Below, piece after piece: positions 8,240 to 16,395 of a DNA stretch of 64,000 bases. The translations under genes were made by a program, and so were the position numbers. The DNA is from JAABTH01 sp964492615 (GTDB lineage Bacteria > Bacillota > Dethiobacteria > DTU022), in assembly GCA_964492615.1 (NCBI GenBank), contig CAZBKZ010000010.1, forward strand, positions 7,280 to 71,279, given 5' to 3'. Each line of letters begins with the position of its first letter. The first letter of the stretch is position 1. Below the pieces are notes generated by a model. It saw only the letters and a list, made by a program, of their open reading frames with translations, made no database searches and had not been told where the DNA came from.

Positions 8240-10336
8240 TTAATTTTTTGAAGCAGCCTGTTTTTCTTTAAATTGCTTTTCATAGTTGCAATCCTTATTG
8301 GTGCATATTCCACTTTTAGTCTGACCTTTCCACTTTTCCGTCATTACAGATCCACATTTGGGACAAGGTTGGGCCAGCGGTTTATTCCAAACAGAAAATG
8401 TACATTCAGGGTAATTGCTGCAGCCATAAAAGAGACGCCCTTTTTTGCTTCGCCGCTCGATGACCTTACCGTCGCAACCTTCCAGCGGACAATTTACTCC
8501 TGTTTCCTTGACTATCTTTTTGGTGTATTTACATTCCGGGTAGGATGGACAGGCCATAAAACGACCAAAGCGTCCATGCTTGATTACCAGCTGCTTACCA
8601 CAGTTTGGGCAAACTTCATCTGTTACTTCAGGGGCTATTTCTACTTTTTCAATTTTTTGATCGGCTGTTTCCAGCCGGTCTTTAAAATAACCGTAATAGA
8701 AGTCACTAATTACCTTAAGCCATTCCAGTTCGCCTTCTTCAATATCGTCAAGCTGCTGCTCCAGCCTGGCGGTAAAATCGATATTAATAACTTCGGGGAA
8801 ATAGTTTTTCATCATGTCAACTACAACAAAACCGAGCTCTGTGGGAATAAAAGCTTTTTTTTCTTTCAACACATAACCACGGCTCTGAATGGTTTCAATA
8901 ATCGGACTGTAAGTACTCGGCCTGCCGATTCCTTTTTCTTCAAGCATTTTAATCAGCGAAGCTTCGTTAAAACGTGGCGGAGGCTGGGTAAAATGCTGTT
9001 CGGGCAACAACTCGTTTAGTTTTAGTTCCTGTTTTTCTTCCAGGGCAGGCAGTATTATGTCTTTTTCCTGGTCGTCATTTCTGTAAAGAACGAGGAAACC
9101 CGGGAATAAAAGGGTCGACCCGTTTGCTTTGAAAGCATAATCACCAGCTTTGATGGAAACTTTAACCTGATCGTACACAGCCGGAGTCATCTGGCTGGCA
9201 AGGAAACGATCCCAGATTAACTTATATAAACGATTTTGATCCCTGGAAAGATATTCCTTGACTGATGCGGGATCTTTGGCAACTAAAGTTGGCCTGATAG
9301 CCTCATGCGCTTCCTGTGCTCCCTTTCGGGATTTATATACCGGCGCCCGCGACGGCACATAGTCAGACCCAAAACGATCAGTTATCACCTTCCGCGCTTC
9401 TTCCTGTGCCTGGGCAGATATACGCGTGGAGTCGGTCCTGATGTAAGTTATTAAACCAACCGTCTCACCACTGCCGATGTTGATACCTTCATATAGCTGC
9501 TGGGCTATACTCATTGTTTTACGGCTGGTAAAACCAAGTTTGGACGAGGCATCCTGCTGCAGGCTGCTGGTTGTAAATGGCGCCATAGGTTTTCTTTTTC
9601 TCTGGCTGCGTTTCAGGCTCTCTACAATAAACTTCTCATCCTTCAATTCTCCGGTAATACGATCAGCATCAGCTTTATCCTTTAATTCAAGTTTTTTATG
9701 TTTATACTTATCAAGGGAGGCTTTAAATTCTTTGTTACTTTTACTTTCTTCCAACAGGGCATCAATAGTCCAGTATTCTTCGGACTTAAAATTATTGATC
9801 TCATCTTCTCTTTCGCAGATCAGGCGCACTGCTACAGATTGAACCCTTCCAGCGCTAAGCCCCCCACGAATCTTACGCCATAGCAAGGGGCTGATTTTAT
9901 AACCAACCAGCCGGTCAAGTATTCTTCGTGCCTGCTGGGCGTCGACCCGGCTTGAGTCGATAGTGCGGGGGTTTTTAAAGGCTTCTTTAACCGCATCCCT
10001 GGTAATTTCGTTAAATTCGACCCTGCATGGTTTTTCCAAATCAAGGTTAAGCGCTCGGCCGATATGCCAGCAGATAGCCTCACCTTCACGATCAGGGTCA
10101 GCTGCCAGGTAGATTTTATCTGCCTTTTTACCAGCTTCTTTCAATTCTTTCAGGATCTTGCCTTTACCGCGTATAGTAATATAGCGCGGTTCAAAATCAG
10201 CGTCGATATCAACGCCCAGTTTGCTGCGGGGCAGGTCAATCAAGTGACCCTGTGAAGCCAGTATTTTATATTTTTTACTAAGAAATTTACTTATTGTTCG
10301 AGCCTTGGTTGGTGATTCTACAATTACCAGGTCCAT
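8240..10336 (-). CDS. topA: DNA topoisomerase I (type IA)
   Basis: The enzyme relaxes negative supercoils through a 5'-phosphotyrosine intermediate. The N-terminal Toprim domain includes DPDREGE at about 79-85. The active-site Tyr is at about 298 in GLITYIRTDST. Three C-terminal four-Cys zinc-ribbon modules follow: CPNC...CPSYPEC, CPLEGC...CSNYPEC and CPKC...CTNKDC. The ATG at 10336 sits after GAGGAGG; an adjacent TTG is less likely. trmFO, usually next in Firmicutes, is absent from the short gap before xerC. Confidence 0.97.
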   Translation of the reverse strand: MDLVIVESPTKARTISKFLSKKYKILASQGHLIDLPRSKLGVDIDADFEPRYITIRGKGKILKELKEAGKKADKIYLAADPDREGEAICWHIGRALNLDLEKPCRVEFNEITRDAVKEAFKNPRTIDSSRVDAQQARRILDRLVGYKISPLLWRKIRGGLSAGRVQSVAVRLICEREDEINNFKSEEYWTIDALLEESKSNKEFKASLDKYKHKKLELKDKADADRITGELKDEKFIVESLKRSQRKRKPMAPFTTSSLQQDASSKLGFTSRKTMSIAQQLYEGINIGSGETVGLITYIRTDSTRISAQAQEEARKVITDRFGSDYVPSRAPVYKSRKGAQEAHEAIRPTLVAKDPASVKEYLSRDQNRLYKLIWDRFLASQMTPAVYDQVKVSIKAGDYAFKANGSTLLFPGFLVLYRNDDQEKDIILPALEEKQELKLNELLPEQHFTQPPPRFNEASLIKMLEEKGIGRPSTYSPIIETIQSRGYVLKEKKAFIPTELGFVVVDMMKNYFPEVINIDFTARLEQQLDDIEEGELEWLKVISDFYYGYFKDRLETADQKIEKVEIAPEVTDEVCPNCGKQLVIKHGRFGRFMACPSYPECKYTKKIVKETGVNCPLEGCDGKVIERRSKKGRLFYGCSNYPECTFSVWNKPLAQPCPKCGSVMTEKWKGQTKSGICTNKDCNYEKQFKEKQAASKN

Positions 10337-10392
10337 CAATTAGTTCCTCCTCAGAGAGAGTAAAGCTTACGGATGGTATTCTATCATATTTG

Positions 10393-11487
10393 TCAAGTGC
10401 GGCAAAAAAACTTGCCCGGAGACTGGGCAACGTAGTTTTTGATTTCCAGCGATAGTAAAATGGCCCCTACTTCTGCAGCTTTTTGCCCACTCATCTGAAC
10501 AATGGTGTCAATATGCATTGGTTGATAAGGAATAATACCCAGCAACTTCTTTTCACTATCACTGAGTTCACCCTTTATTGTTTCAATGGTTAACTGTTTC
10601 CCGCTATCAAGGTACAATTCAACCAGTATATCCTGCACCGATTCAACCAGGCGGGCCCCTTCTTTCAGCAGACGGTGACAACCGCGACTATAAGGGCTTC
10701 CCACATTACCCGGCACGGCAAATACTTCCCTGTTCTGTTCCAGAGCAAAACCTGCAGTTATCAGGGCACCGCTCTTGGCCGTTGCTTCAACAACCACGGT
10801 GCCCAGCGATAAACCGCTGATGATCCTATTTCTCTGCGGAAAATTCTTAGCCATCGGTTCCATGCCCGCAGCGAATTCGCTAATAACTGCGCCTTCGTCT
10901 ATCAGCTGGTCCATCAAACCCCTGTTACGCGGTGGGTAGCAGCGATCCAGGCCGCAGCCCAGGACAGCAGCAGAATAACCGCCGTTATCAAGCGCTCCCT
11001 GATGGGCGGCAGTATCTACTCCCAGGGCCATACCGCTGATCACACCTACTCCGGCAGCTGCAAGCTCTGAAGCAAGCTTGCCGGCAACTTCCTTTCCGTA
11101 AAAAGTACAGCGGCGGCTTCCTACTATAGCTACAGCGGGTTTATTAATCTGCTCAAGGCTGCCACGGTAATATAAGACCGGTGGTGGAAAATTCATTTCC
11201 CGGAGTAAATCCGGATAGTCTGGAGAGTGCGGAGAAGTGCATTTAATCTTTTTTGTTAACAGTTTATCCCATTCTTTTTCCGGATCAATCCCTGACTTTT
11301 CCTGCTTAACTGTTTCAAGCTGCCCTTCCAGTTCGACTGCTCTTGTGTAATCTTCGGCAGGAGCATGCCAGGCTGATTCAGCGCTGCCAAAGTAGCCTGC
11401 AAGGGTTGCTATTTTTCGTGCTCCCAGCACAGATATTGCATTGAGGGCATTAAGATATAAAAGTTCTCTTTCCGGGTTGGAACTCAT
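10393..11487 (-). CDS. dprA: DNA processing protein DprA (Smf)
   Basis: DprA binds incoming single-stranded DNA and loads RecA during transformation. The central Rossmann-like domain shows VGSRRCTFYG, SGMALGVDTAAH, LGCGLDRCYPP and FPQRNRIISGLS. A winged-helix segment forms the C-terminus. The ATG at 11487 is preferred: it overlaps the upstream peptidase stop as ATGA, with AGGAGG twelve bases upstream. A GTG 30 bases further up has no SD. comM lies elsewhere in the window, but no DNA-uptake machinery is seen. Confidence 0.94.
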   Translation of the reverse strand: MSSNPERELLYLNALNAISVLGARKIATLAGYFGSAESAWHAPAEDYTRAVELEGQLETVKQEKSGIDPEKEWDKLLTKKIKCTSPHSPDYPDLLREMNFPPPVLYYRGSLEQINKPAVAIVGSRRCTFYGKEVAGKLASELAAAGVGVISGMALGVDTAAHQGALDNGGYSAAVLGCGLDRCYPPRNRGLMDQLIDEGAVISEFAAGMEPMAKNFPQRNRIISGLSLGTVVVEATAKSGALITAGFALEQNREVFAVPGNVGSPYSRGCHRLLKEGARLVESVQDILVELYLDSGKQLTIETIKGELSDSEKKLLGIIPYQPMHIDTIVQMSGQKAAEVGAILLSLEIKNYVAQSPGKFFCRT

Positions 11488-12506
11488 TGCAGGTTGCTTC
11501 CTCCTATCTGCGGCCACAGGCCCTGCAATAATTTTTCTACTAAAAGTACTGTCAACTTTAAATCTTTCCCATCAATTATCTCAGAAGCGCTGTGCACATA
11601 ACGGCACGGAATGGAAATCGCCCCGGAAGGCACACCCTCGCGGGTTACATGTATGGCCCCGGCATCGGTTCCACCACGGGTCAGCACTTCAAGCTGATAT
11701 GGTATGCTATTTTTTTCGGCAGTATCGCATATTAATTGCCTGATCCGGGGGTGGCAAAAAAGGGAATTATCCCTGACTTTAATAGCCGGCCCTTTACCGA
11801 GGCTTACAGCCATGGTTGGCGCTTCGGGGGTATCCCCGACAAGAGTGACATCAACAGCCAGCCCATAATCAGGATCATAACGATATGCTGCTGTTTTTGC
11901 CCCTCTTAAACCCAATTCCTCCTGGGCAGAAAAGAGAAAACAAACTTCATGGGGCAGGCTGCCGGAAAGCTGCTTGATCACTTCTATCAAAACAGCGCAG
12001 CCGGCACGGTCGTCCATAGATTTGGCCATAAATCTGCCGTTGTGCTGTTTAACAAAAGGCTGTGCAAGGCAGGCCAGGTCACCAATTTTCACAGGATATT
12101 TCCGGGAATCGCTACTACTAAAGCCAACATCAACATAAAGTTTGGGCCAGTCCAGATCTTTCCAGCTATTTAATTTCTCATGGTATACAGTTCCAATTGT
12201 GCCATCTCTAAAGCGAAGTCTCTGCCCTACCATCAGACGGGGAGATATTCCCCCCAGGGGTGCCAAACGCAGAAAACCTCGATCATCTATATCTGTTATG
12301 ATAATACCAATTTCATCCATGTGGGCCGAAATCATAATCCGTCCGGCTCCTCCATTCCTGATAGCATAGAGGTTACCAAAAGTGTCTTCATACATCTGGT
12401 CAACAGCTGAACCGATCTCCTCTTTAATCAAAAGACGGACCTCCTCTTCTTCTCCGGAAGGACCGTAAGCTTCAGCCAACTTTTTCAAGGTTTCTTCAAT
12501 GGCCAT
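11484..12506 (-). CDS. M42 family metallopeptidase (glutamyl aminopeptidase/TET type), copy 1
   Basis: M42 aminopeptidases are di-metal enzymes that form large tetrahedral complexes and trim peptides in the cytoplasm. Visible metal and catalytic motifs are SAHMDEIG, MDDRAGC, AQEELGLRGA and YVHSASEIID. The 340-residue length is normal. The ATG at 12506 follows AAAGGTG. It is the last of three tandem paralogues, and its stop overlaps the dprA start. Substrate preference cannot be read from the sequence. Confidence 0.92.
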   Translation of the reverse strand: MAIEETLKKLAEAYGPSGEEEEVRLLIKEEIGSAVDQMYEDTFGNLYAIRNGGAGRIMISAHMDEIGIIITDIDDRGFLRLAPLGGISPRLMVGQRLRFRDGTIGTVYHEKLNSWKDLDWPKLYVDVGFSSSDSRKYPVKIGDLACLAQPFVKQHNGRFMAKSMDDRAGCAVLIEVIKQLSGSLPHEVCFLFSAQEELGLRGAKTAAYRYDPDYGLAVDVTLVGDTPEAPTMAVSLGKGPAIKVRDNSLFCHPRIRQLICDTAEKNSIPYQLEVLTRGGTDAGAIHVTREGVPSGAISIPCRYVHSASEIIDGKDLKLTVLLVEKLLQGLWPQIGGSNLQ

Positions 12507-12524
12507 ATTTACACACCTTTCTCC

Positions 12525-13526
12525 CTATTGATGCTTTTCCAGCCATGCCCTGACAAGTGACATTGTATTATCAATATCCCGCCTGCTGATAACGCTGTTT
12601 GGTGAATGAATATAGCGGCAGGGGACTGAAACAACAGCTGTCTGCACACCTTCACCGGACAGGGCAATCGCCCCGCCTTCGGTACCGGCTCCTGTAAAAC
12701 GACGGTAATGGTACGGCAGTGCACGCTTTTCTGCCAGGGCGACCAGGCCTTCCCTCATCCGGCGGCTGACCATTAAGGTGCGATCCATGATACTGATCGC
12801 CGGTCCATCACCTAAAACAGTGCCCGCCTGCTTATTTTCATTATCCGGGGTGTCGGCAGCGGCAGTCGTTTCAACAACCAGGGCAAACCGGGGCTTTAAA
12901 TGATTTGCTGCAATAATAGCACCGCGGGTACCTACTTCTTCCTGAACAGTAAAAGCCGCGCTAAAATTCAGCCCGTTATCTTCGAGGAGAAGCTTAAGGA
13001 GAATCAGGCAACCTGCCCTGTCATCGAATGCTTTACCCCGGTAGCAATCCGCGCCGAAAGAAATGCAGTCAATATCAAAAGCTGCGTAATCACCAACTTT
13101 TGCATGACGACATGCTTCAGCTTCACTGCTGAAACCGCCATCAATATAAAGCGTTTCAGGGTCGAAAGGCTTCTCCTGTTCTTCTGCCTTCTGCAAATGG
13201 ATCGGCTTAACCCCTATTACACCAGGCTTACAAGCGTCCCCAAATCGCACCCTTGTACCGGGTAGAACCCTGCTGTCAATTCCGCCTACCGGGTTAAAGT
13301 TAAGCATCCCCTTTTTATCGATAGATGTAATCATCAGGCCAACTTCATCCATGTGGGCTGAGATCATCAGTGGTTTTTGAACAGTCTTTCCTTTTCTAAC
13401 CAGTAAATTACCCATTGTATCCACACTGGTTTCAAGTGGAGCCTCTTTCAAGCATTCTAGCAGGTATGAGCGTACAGAATCTTCCCTGCCAGATATTCCA
13501 TCCAGATTGGATAATTGTTCTAGCAC
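12525..13526 (-). CDS. M42 family metallopeptidase, copy 2
   Basis: This is a second paralogue with SAHMDEVG, FDDRAGC, VQEEVGTRGA and YIHSPNSVIS, so all metal ligands and the catalytic Glu appear intact. It has 333 residues. The GTG at 13526 lies eight bases after GGGAGG and overlaps the stop of the upstream paralogue by seven bases, which suggests translational coupling. It differs clearly from copies 1 and 3, so this is an old duplication rather than a recent one. Confidence 0.92.
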   Translation of the reverse strand: MLEQLSNLDGISGREDSVRSYLLECLKEAPLETSVDTMGNLLVRKGKTVQKPLMISAHMDEVGLMITSIDKKGMLNFNPVGGIDSRVLPGTRVRFGDACKPGVIGVKPIHLQKAEEQEKPFDPETLYIDGGFSSEAEACRHAKVGDYAAFDIDCISFGADCYRGKAFDDRAGCLILLKLLLEDNGLNFSAAFTVQEEVGTRGAIIAANHLKPRFALVVETTAAADTPDNENKQAGTVLGDGPAISIMDRTLMVSRRMREGLVALAEKRALPYHYRRFTGAGTEGGAIALSGEGVQTAVVSVPCRYIHSPNSVISRRDIDNTMSLVRAWLEKHQ

Positions 13527-14590
13527 CCTTTCAGCCTCCCGATAAAAGAGCTATTCATCCCGGAAATAAGCCAGGCAAGCAGCCGGCCGGTCGAGATCAG
13601 GTCAGATACTGCAACCATTTCAACTGTAGAATGCATGTAACGCAGGGGTATAGATACCAGACCCGTGGGTGTTCCCTCACGGGAAACCTGGATAGCCCAG
13701 GCATCGGTATGACTGTTTCCGGGTATCGCTTCAAGCTGCCGGGACAGATTGTATTCCCCGGCTATATGCTGTAACTCTTCACTCAATACCGGATGAAAAT
13801 TAGGACCGACAGCTATCACGGGACCCTGCCCCGGTTTAAAAGTATATTTTTCGTCAACCCCGGCGACATCCCCATGGGTAACATCTACAGCAACTGCCAG
13901 ATCGGGGTTAAGCCCGTAAGCTGCAGTTATCGCACCCCTTAATCCAACCTCTTCCTGGAGTGACGCTATAAAACAAACGTCTGCCTGATGGTGTAAACCA
14001 CCCAGCTCAGCAGCACATAAAATAAGAGAGGCTACCCCGGCCCGGTTATCGAGAGCTTTGCCGGTAATCATGTGCCCCTCTTCCATGTAACAGGTTTTCC
14101 GGCCCAGGGAAACCGGATCGCCAACCTTGATATGGGCATTCACAAAATCAAAGCTGTATCCTGTATCAATGAAAAGTTTTTCGATTGGAACTGTTTTTTT
14201 GCTTTCCTGGTCAGTCAGCAGATGTGGGGCAGTAGCGCCTATAACACCGTCATAATTATCTTTACCGTGGACAACTACTGCCTGTCCGGGCAATACACGC
14301 GGGTCAATACCACCAACTGGAGTAAAGCGTAAAAAACCGCCTTTTTCAACGCTGGTTACTAATGCACCTATTTCATCTATATGGGCAACCAGGGCAATGA
14401 TAATCCTGTTTTCATCCACGCGATCAGCTTTTTTCATGGCAACCAAATTGCCAAATCGATCCAGCTTCATTTTGTCGCAATATTTGCCGAAATAAGTTGC
14501 AGCCCTTTCCACAGCTGCCGACTCATGGCCCGATATACCTGATATGGAAGTAAGGTCCTTCACTATATCAACCAGTGTCTGGTCATTCAC
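13520..14590 (-). CDS. M42 family metallopeptidase, copy 3
   Basis: This is the first gene of the tandem trio. It has VAHIDEIG (Ile where the others have Met), LDNRAGVASL (Asn for the second Asp), LQEEVGLRGA and YMHSTVEMV. The catalytic set looks complete, and 356 residues is normal. The GTG at 14590 has AGGAG eleven bases upstream. It lies 35 bases after cimA, so the peptidases may share the cimA promoter. Confidence 0.91.
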   Translation of the reverse strand: MNDQTLVDIVKDLTSISGISGHESAAVERAATYFGKYCDKMKLDRFGNLVAMKKADRVDENRIIIALVAHIDEIGALVTSVEKGGFLRFTPVGGIDPRVLPGQAVVVHGKDNYDGVIGATAPHLLTDQESKKTVPIEKLFIDTGYSFDFVNAHIKVGDPVSLGRKTCYMEEGHMITGKALDNRAGVASLILCAAELGGLHHQADVCFIASLQEEVGLRGAITAAYGLNPDLAVAVDVTHGDVAGVDEKYTFKPGQGPVIAVGPNFHPVLSEELQHIAGEYNLSRQLEAIPGNSHTDAWAIQVSREGTPTGLVSIPLRYMHSTVEMVAVSDLISTGRLLAWLISGMNSSFIGRLKGC

Positions 14591-14625
14591 GGGATTAAAA
14601 TCTCCTTTTATATTCAGACTTTGGA

Positions 14626-16248
14626 CTAGTTCACATTGTCTCCCTTGAGCTGCTTAAGCACGCTGCGCGCTTCGTCAAATTCCGGTAATTTCCGGCATAA
14701 GAGTCCATACTCGAGGCTGTCTACGAGAGCAATCCAGCTTGCTTCGATAACGTTTGGCGATACGCCCACAGTGCCCCAGGTTTTTTCTTCGTCTCGCGTT
14801 TCAATAAATACTCGAACCTGTGCTCCTGTTCCATCCACACCATCTATTACACGCACCTTGAAGTCGGTCAGCTTCATTTTTTTCAGAGCCGGGTAAATAT
14901 CTTCCAAAGCTTTTCGCAAAGCATTATCAAGTGCATTTACAGGACCATTGCCCTCGGCAGCAGTGTGAACCTGCACATCGCCGACACGGACTTTAATAGT
15001 TGCCTCGGAATACATATGCCCATCTTCTCTTTTTTCTATAATCATCCGGAAACCCTCCAGTTGAAAAAGCGGCTGGTAGGCTTTCATCATTTTCAGTATC
15101 AACAGTTCAAAAGAGCCTTCAGCGCCTTCAAACTGGTAACCATAATGTTCCATTTCCTTGATTCTCTGCAACAGCGAGGCTGTTTCAGGTTTATCTTTGT
15201 CAAGTTTTATGATATTCTGGTTTGTTTTCATGCTAATTGTGCTACGGCCACCAAGTTCTGAGACTAAAATCCTGCGCTTATTACCAACAAGGGAGGGTTC
15301 AGCATGCTCATAAGTTGCAGGCATTTTGCTCACGGCATCGATGTGAATACCACCCTTGTGAGTAAATGCGTTGTAACCGACATATGGCTGCTGCTCGGAA
15401 GGAGCTATGTTTGCCAGTTCAGCGATGAACCTGGAAAGCTTGGTTAAACCTTTAAGCTGATCCGGTGTAACAGTTTCAATACCCATCTTCAAATTTAAGT
15501 TCGGTATAATAGTGCACAAATTAGCATTTCCACAGCGTTCACCGTAACCATTAATTGTCCCATGAATCTGGATTATACCTTCTTTTACCGCCAGGAGCGA
15601 ATTCGCCGAAGCCATACCGGCATCATTATGGGTATGGATACCGAGCGGTGTTTTTATCTTTTCTTTTACAGCATTAAGAATTGGCGTAAGTTCCCAGGGC
15701 ATCAGGCCACCGTTAGTATCACAAAGGATAATTACATCCGCTCCTCCCCTTGAGGCTGCCTCAACTGCTGCAAGCGCATACTCCGGGTTAGCCTTGTAAC
15801 CGTCAAAAAAGTGTTCAGCATCAAAAAACACCTGCAGGTTTCTGCCCTTCAGGTATTCCACACTTTCTCTAATCATCTCCAGGTTTTCTTTAAGCGAGGT
15901 TTTAAGGGCATCACGAACATGAAAATCCCAGCTTTTACCAAATATTGTCACCGTATCTGTACCTGCTTCGACCAGAGCCCTGATGTTACTGTCTTCGGCA
16001 GGGTTGATACCCGGGCGACGGGTACTACCGAAAGCACAAAGGCGGGCATGTTTAAATTTCACTTTTTTTGCTCTTCTGAAAAACTCAATATCTTTGGGGT
16101 TTGAACCGGGCCAGCCACCTTCGATATAACTGATACCAAAATCATCAAGCTTTTGTGCAATTTTTATTTTATCAGCAACTGATAACGAAACTCCTTCACG
16201 CTGCGAACCGTCTCTTAATGTGGTATCATAAATATCAACTTTTATCAT
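14626..16248 (-). CDS. cimA: (R)-citramalate synthase
   Basis: CimA condenses pyruvate and acetyl-CoA to citramalate, the threonine-independent entry to isoleucine. The HMGL-like TIM barrel starts with DTTLRDGSQREGVS and contains HTHNDAG and GYGERCGNAN. The C-terminal part resembles the LeuA regulatory dimerisation domain, where isoleucine feedback acts in the family. At 540 residues it fits the long CimA form rather than LeuA or homocitrate synthase. The ATG at 16248 follows GGGAGG; an upstream TTG overlaps that SD. It has its own promoter and a hairpin in its leader. Confidence 0.93.
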   Translation of the reverse strand: MIKVDIYDTTLRDGSQREGVSLSVADKIKIAQKLDDFGISYIEGGWPGSNPKDIEFFRRAKKVKFKHARLCAFGSTRRPGINPAEDSNIRALVEAGTDTVTIFGKSWDFHVRDALKTSLKENLEMIRESVEYLKGRNLQVFFDAEHFFDGYKANPEYALAAVEAASRGGADVIILCDTNGGLMPWELTPILNAVKEKIKTPLGIHTHNDAGMASANSLLAVKEGIIQIHGTINGYGERCGNANLCTIIPNLNLKMGIETVTPDQLKGLTKLSRFIAELANIAPSEQQPYVGYNAFTHKGGIHIDAVSKMPATYEHAEPSLVGNKRRILVSELGGRSTISMKTNQNIIKLDKDKPETASLLQRIKEMEHYGYQFEGAEGSFELLILKMMKAYQPLFQLEGFRMIIEKREDGHMYSEATIKVRVGDVQVHTAAEGNGPVNALDNALRKALEDIYPALKKMKLTDFKVRVIDGVDGTGAQVRVFIETRDEEKTWGTVGVSPNVIEASWIALVDSLEYGLLCRKLPEFDEARSVLKQLKGDNVN

Positions 16249-16284
16249 GATTGCCTCCCGCAAACCATCTTGATTGCTATAAAA

Positions 16285-16304
16285 TAATCCTGCTCCCAGG
16301 ATTA
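16285..16304 (-). terminator. Hairpin followed by a T-rich stretch in the cimA leader
   Basis: TAATCCTG pairs with CAGGATTA over a four-base loop, and on the minus strand TTTTAT follows. It lies between the cimA promoter and start, so it may end uvrD transcription, act as an attenuator, or do neither. The U-run is weak. Confidence 0.4.
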
Positions 16305-16331
16305 AAGTAATAACAGAAATTATTAAATGGT

Positions 16332-16361
16332 ATTATACTATAATTTTTTAAATTGTGTCCA
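16332..16361 (-). promoter_or_regulatory. Promoter for cimA
   Basis: On the minus strand TGGACA (16356-16361) and a perfect TATAAT (16332-16337) are separated by 18 bases, in the gap between uvrD/pcrA and cimA. Confidence 0.65.
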
Positions 16362-16395
16362 TATTCATAAATAAATAGAGAATGAACCTAGTGAA

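Noticed and set aside
8273..9019. 248-codon open frame on the plus strand opposite topA
   Set aside because: Its translation is the reverse of the topA zinc-ribbon region and shows no family features; topA is certain on the other strand.
13415..13774. Plus-strand frame across the M42 copy 2/copy 3 junction
   Set aside because: Both peptidase genes are intact on the minus strand and this frame has no supporting start signal.
16305..16331. Possible CodY box in the cimA leader
   Set aside because: The resemblance to AATTTTCWGAAAATT is only partial (AATTTCTGTTATT); the surrounding AT-rich DNA makes such matches common.
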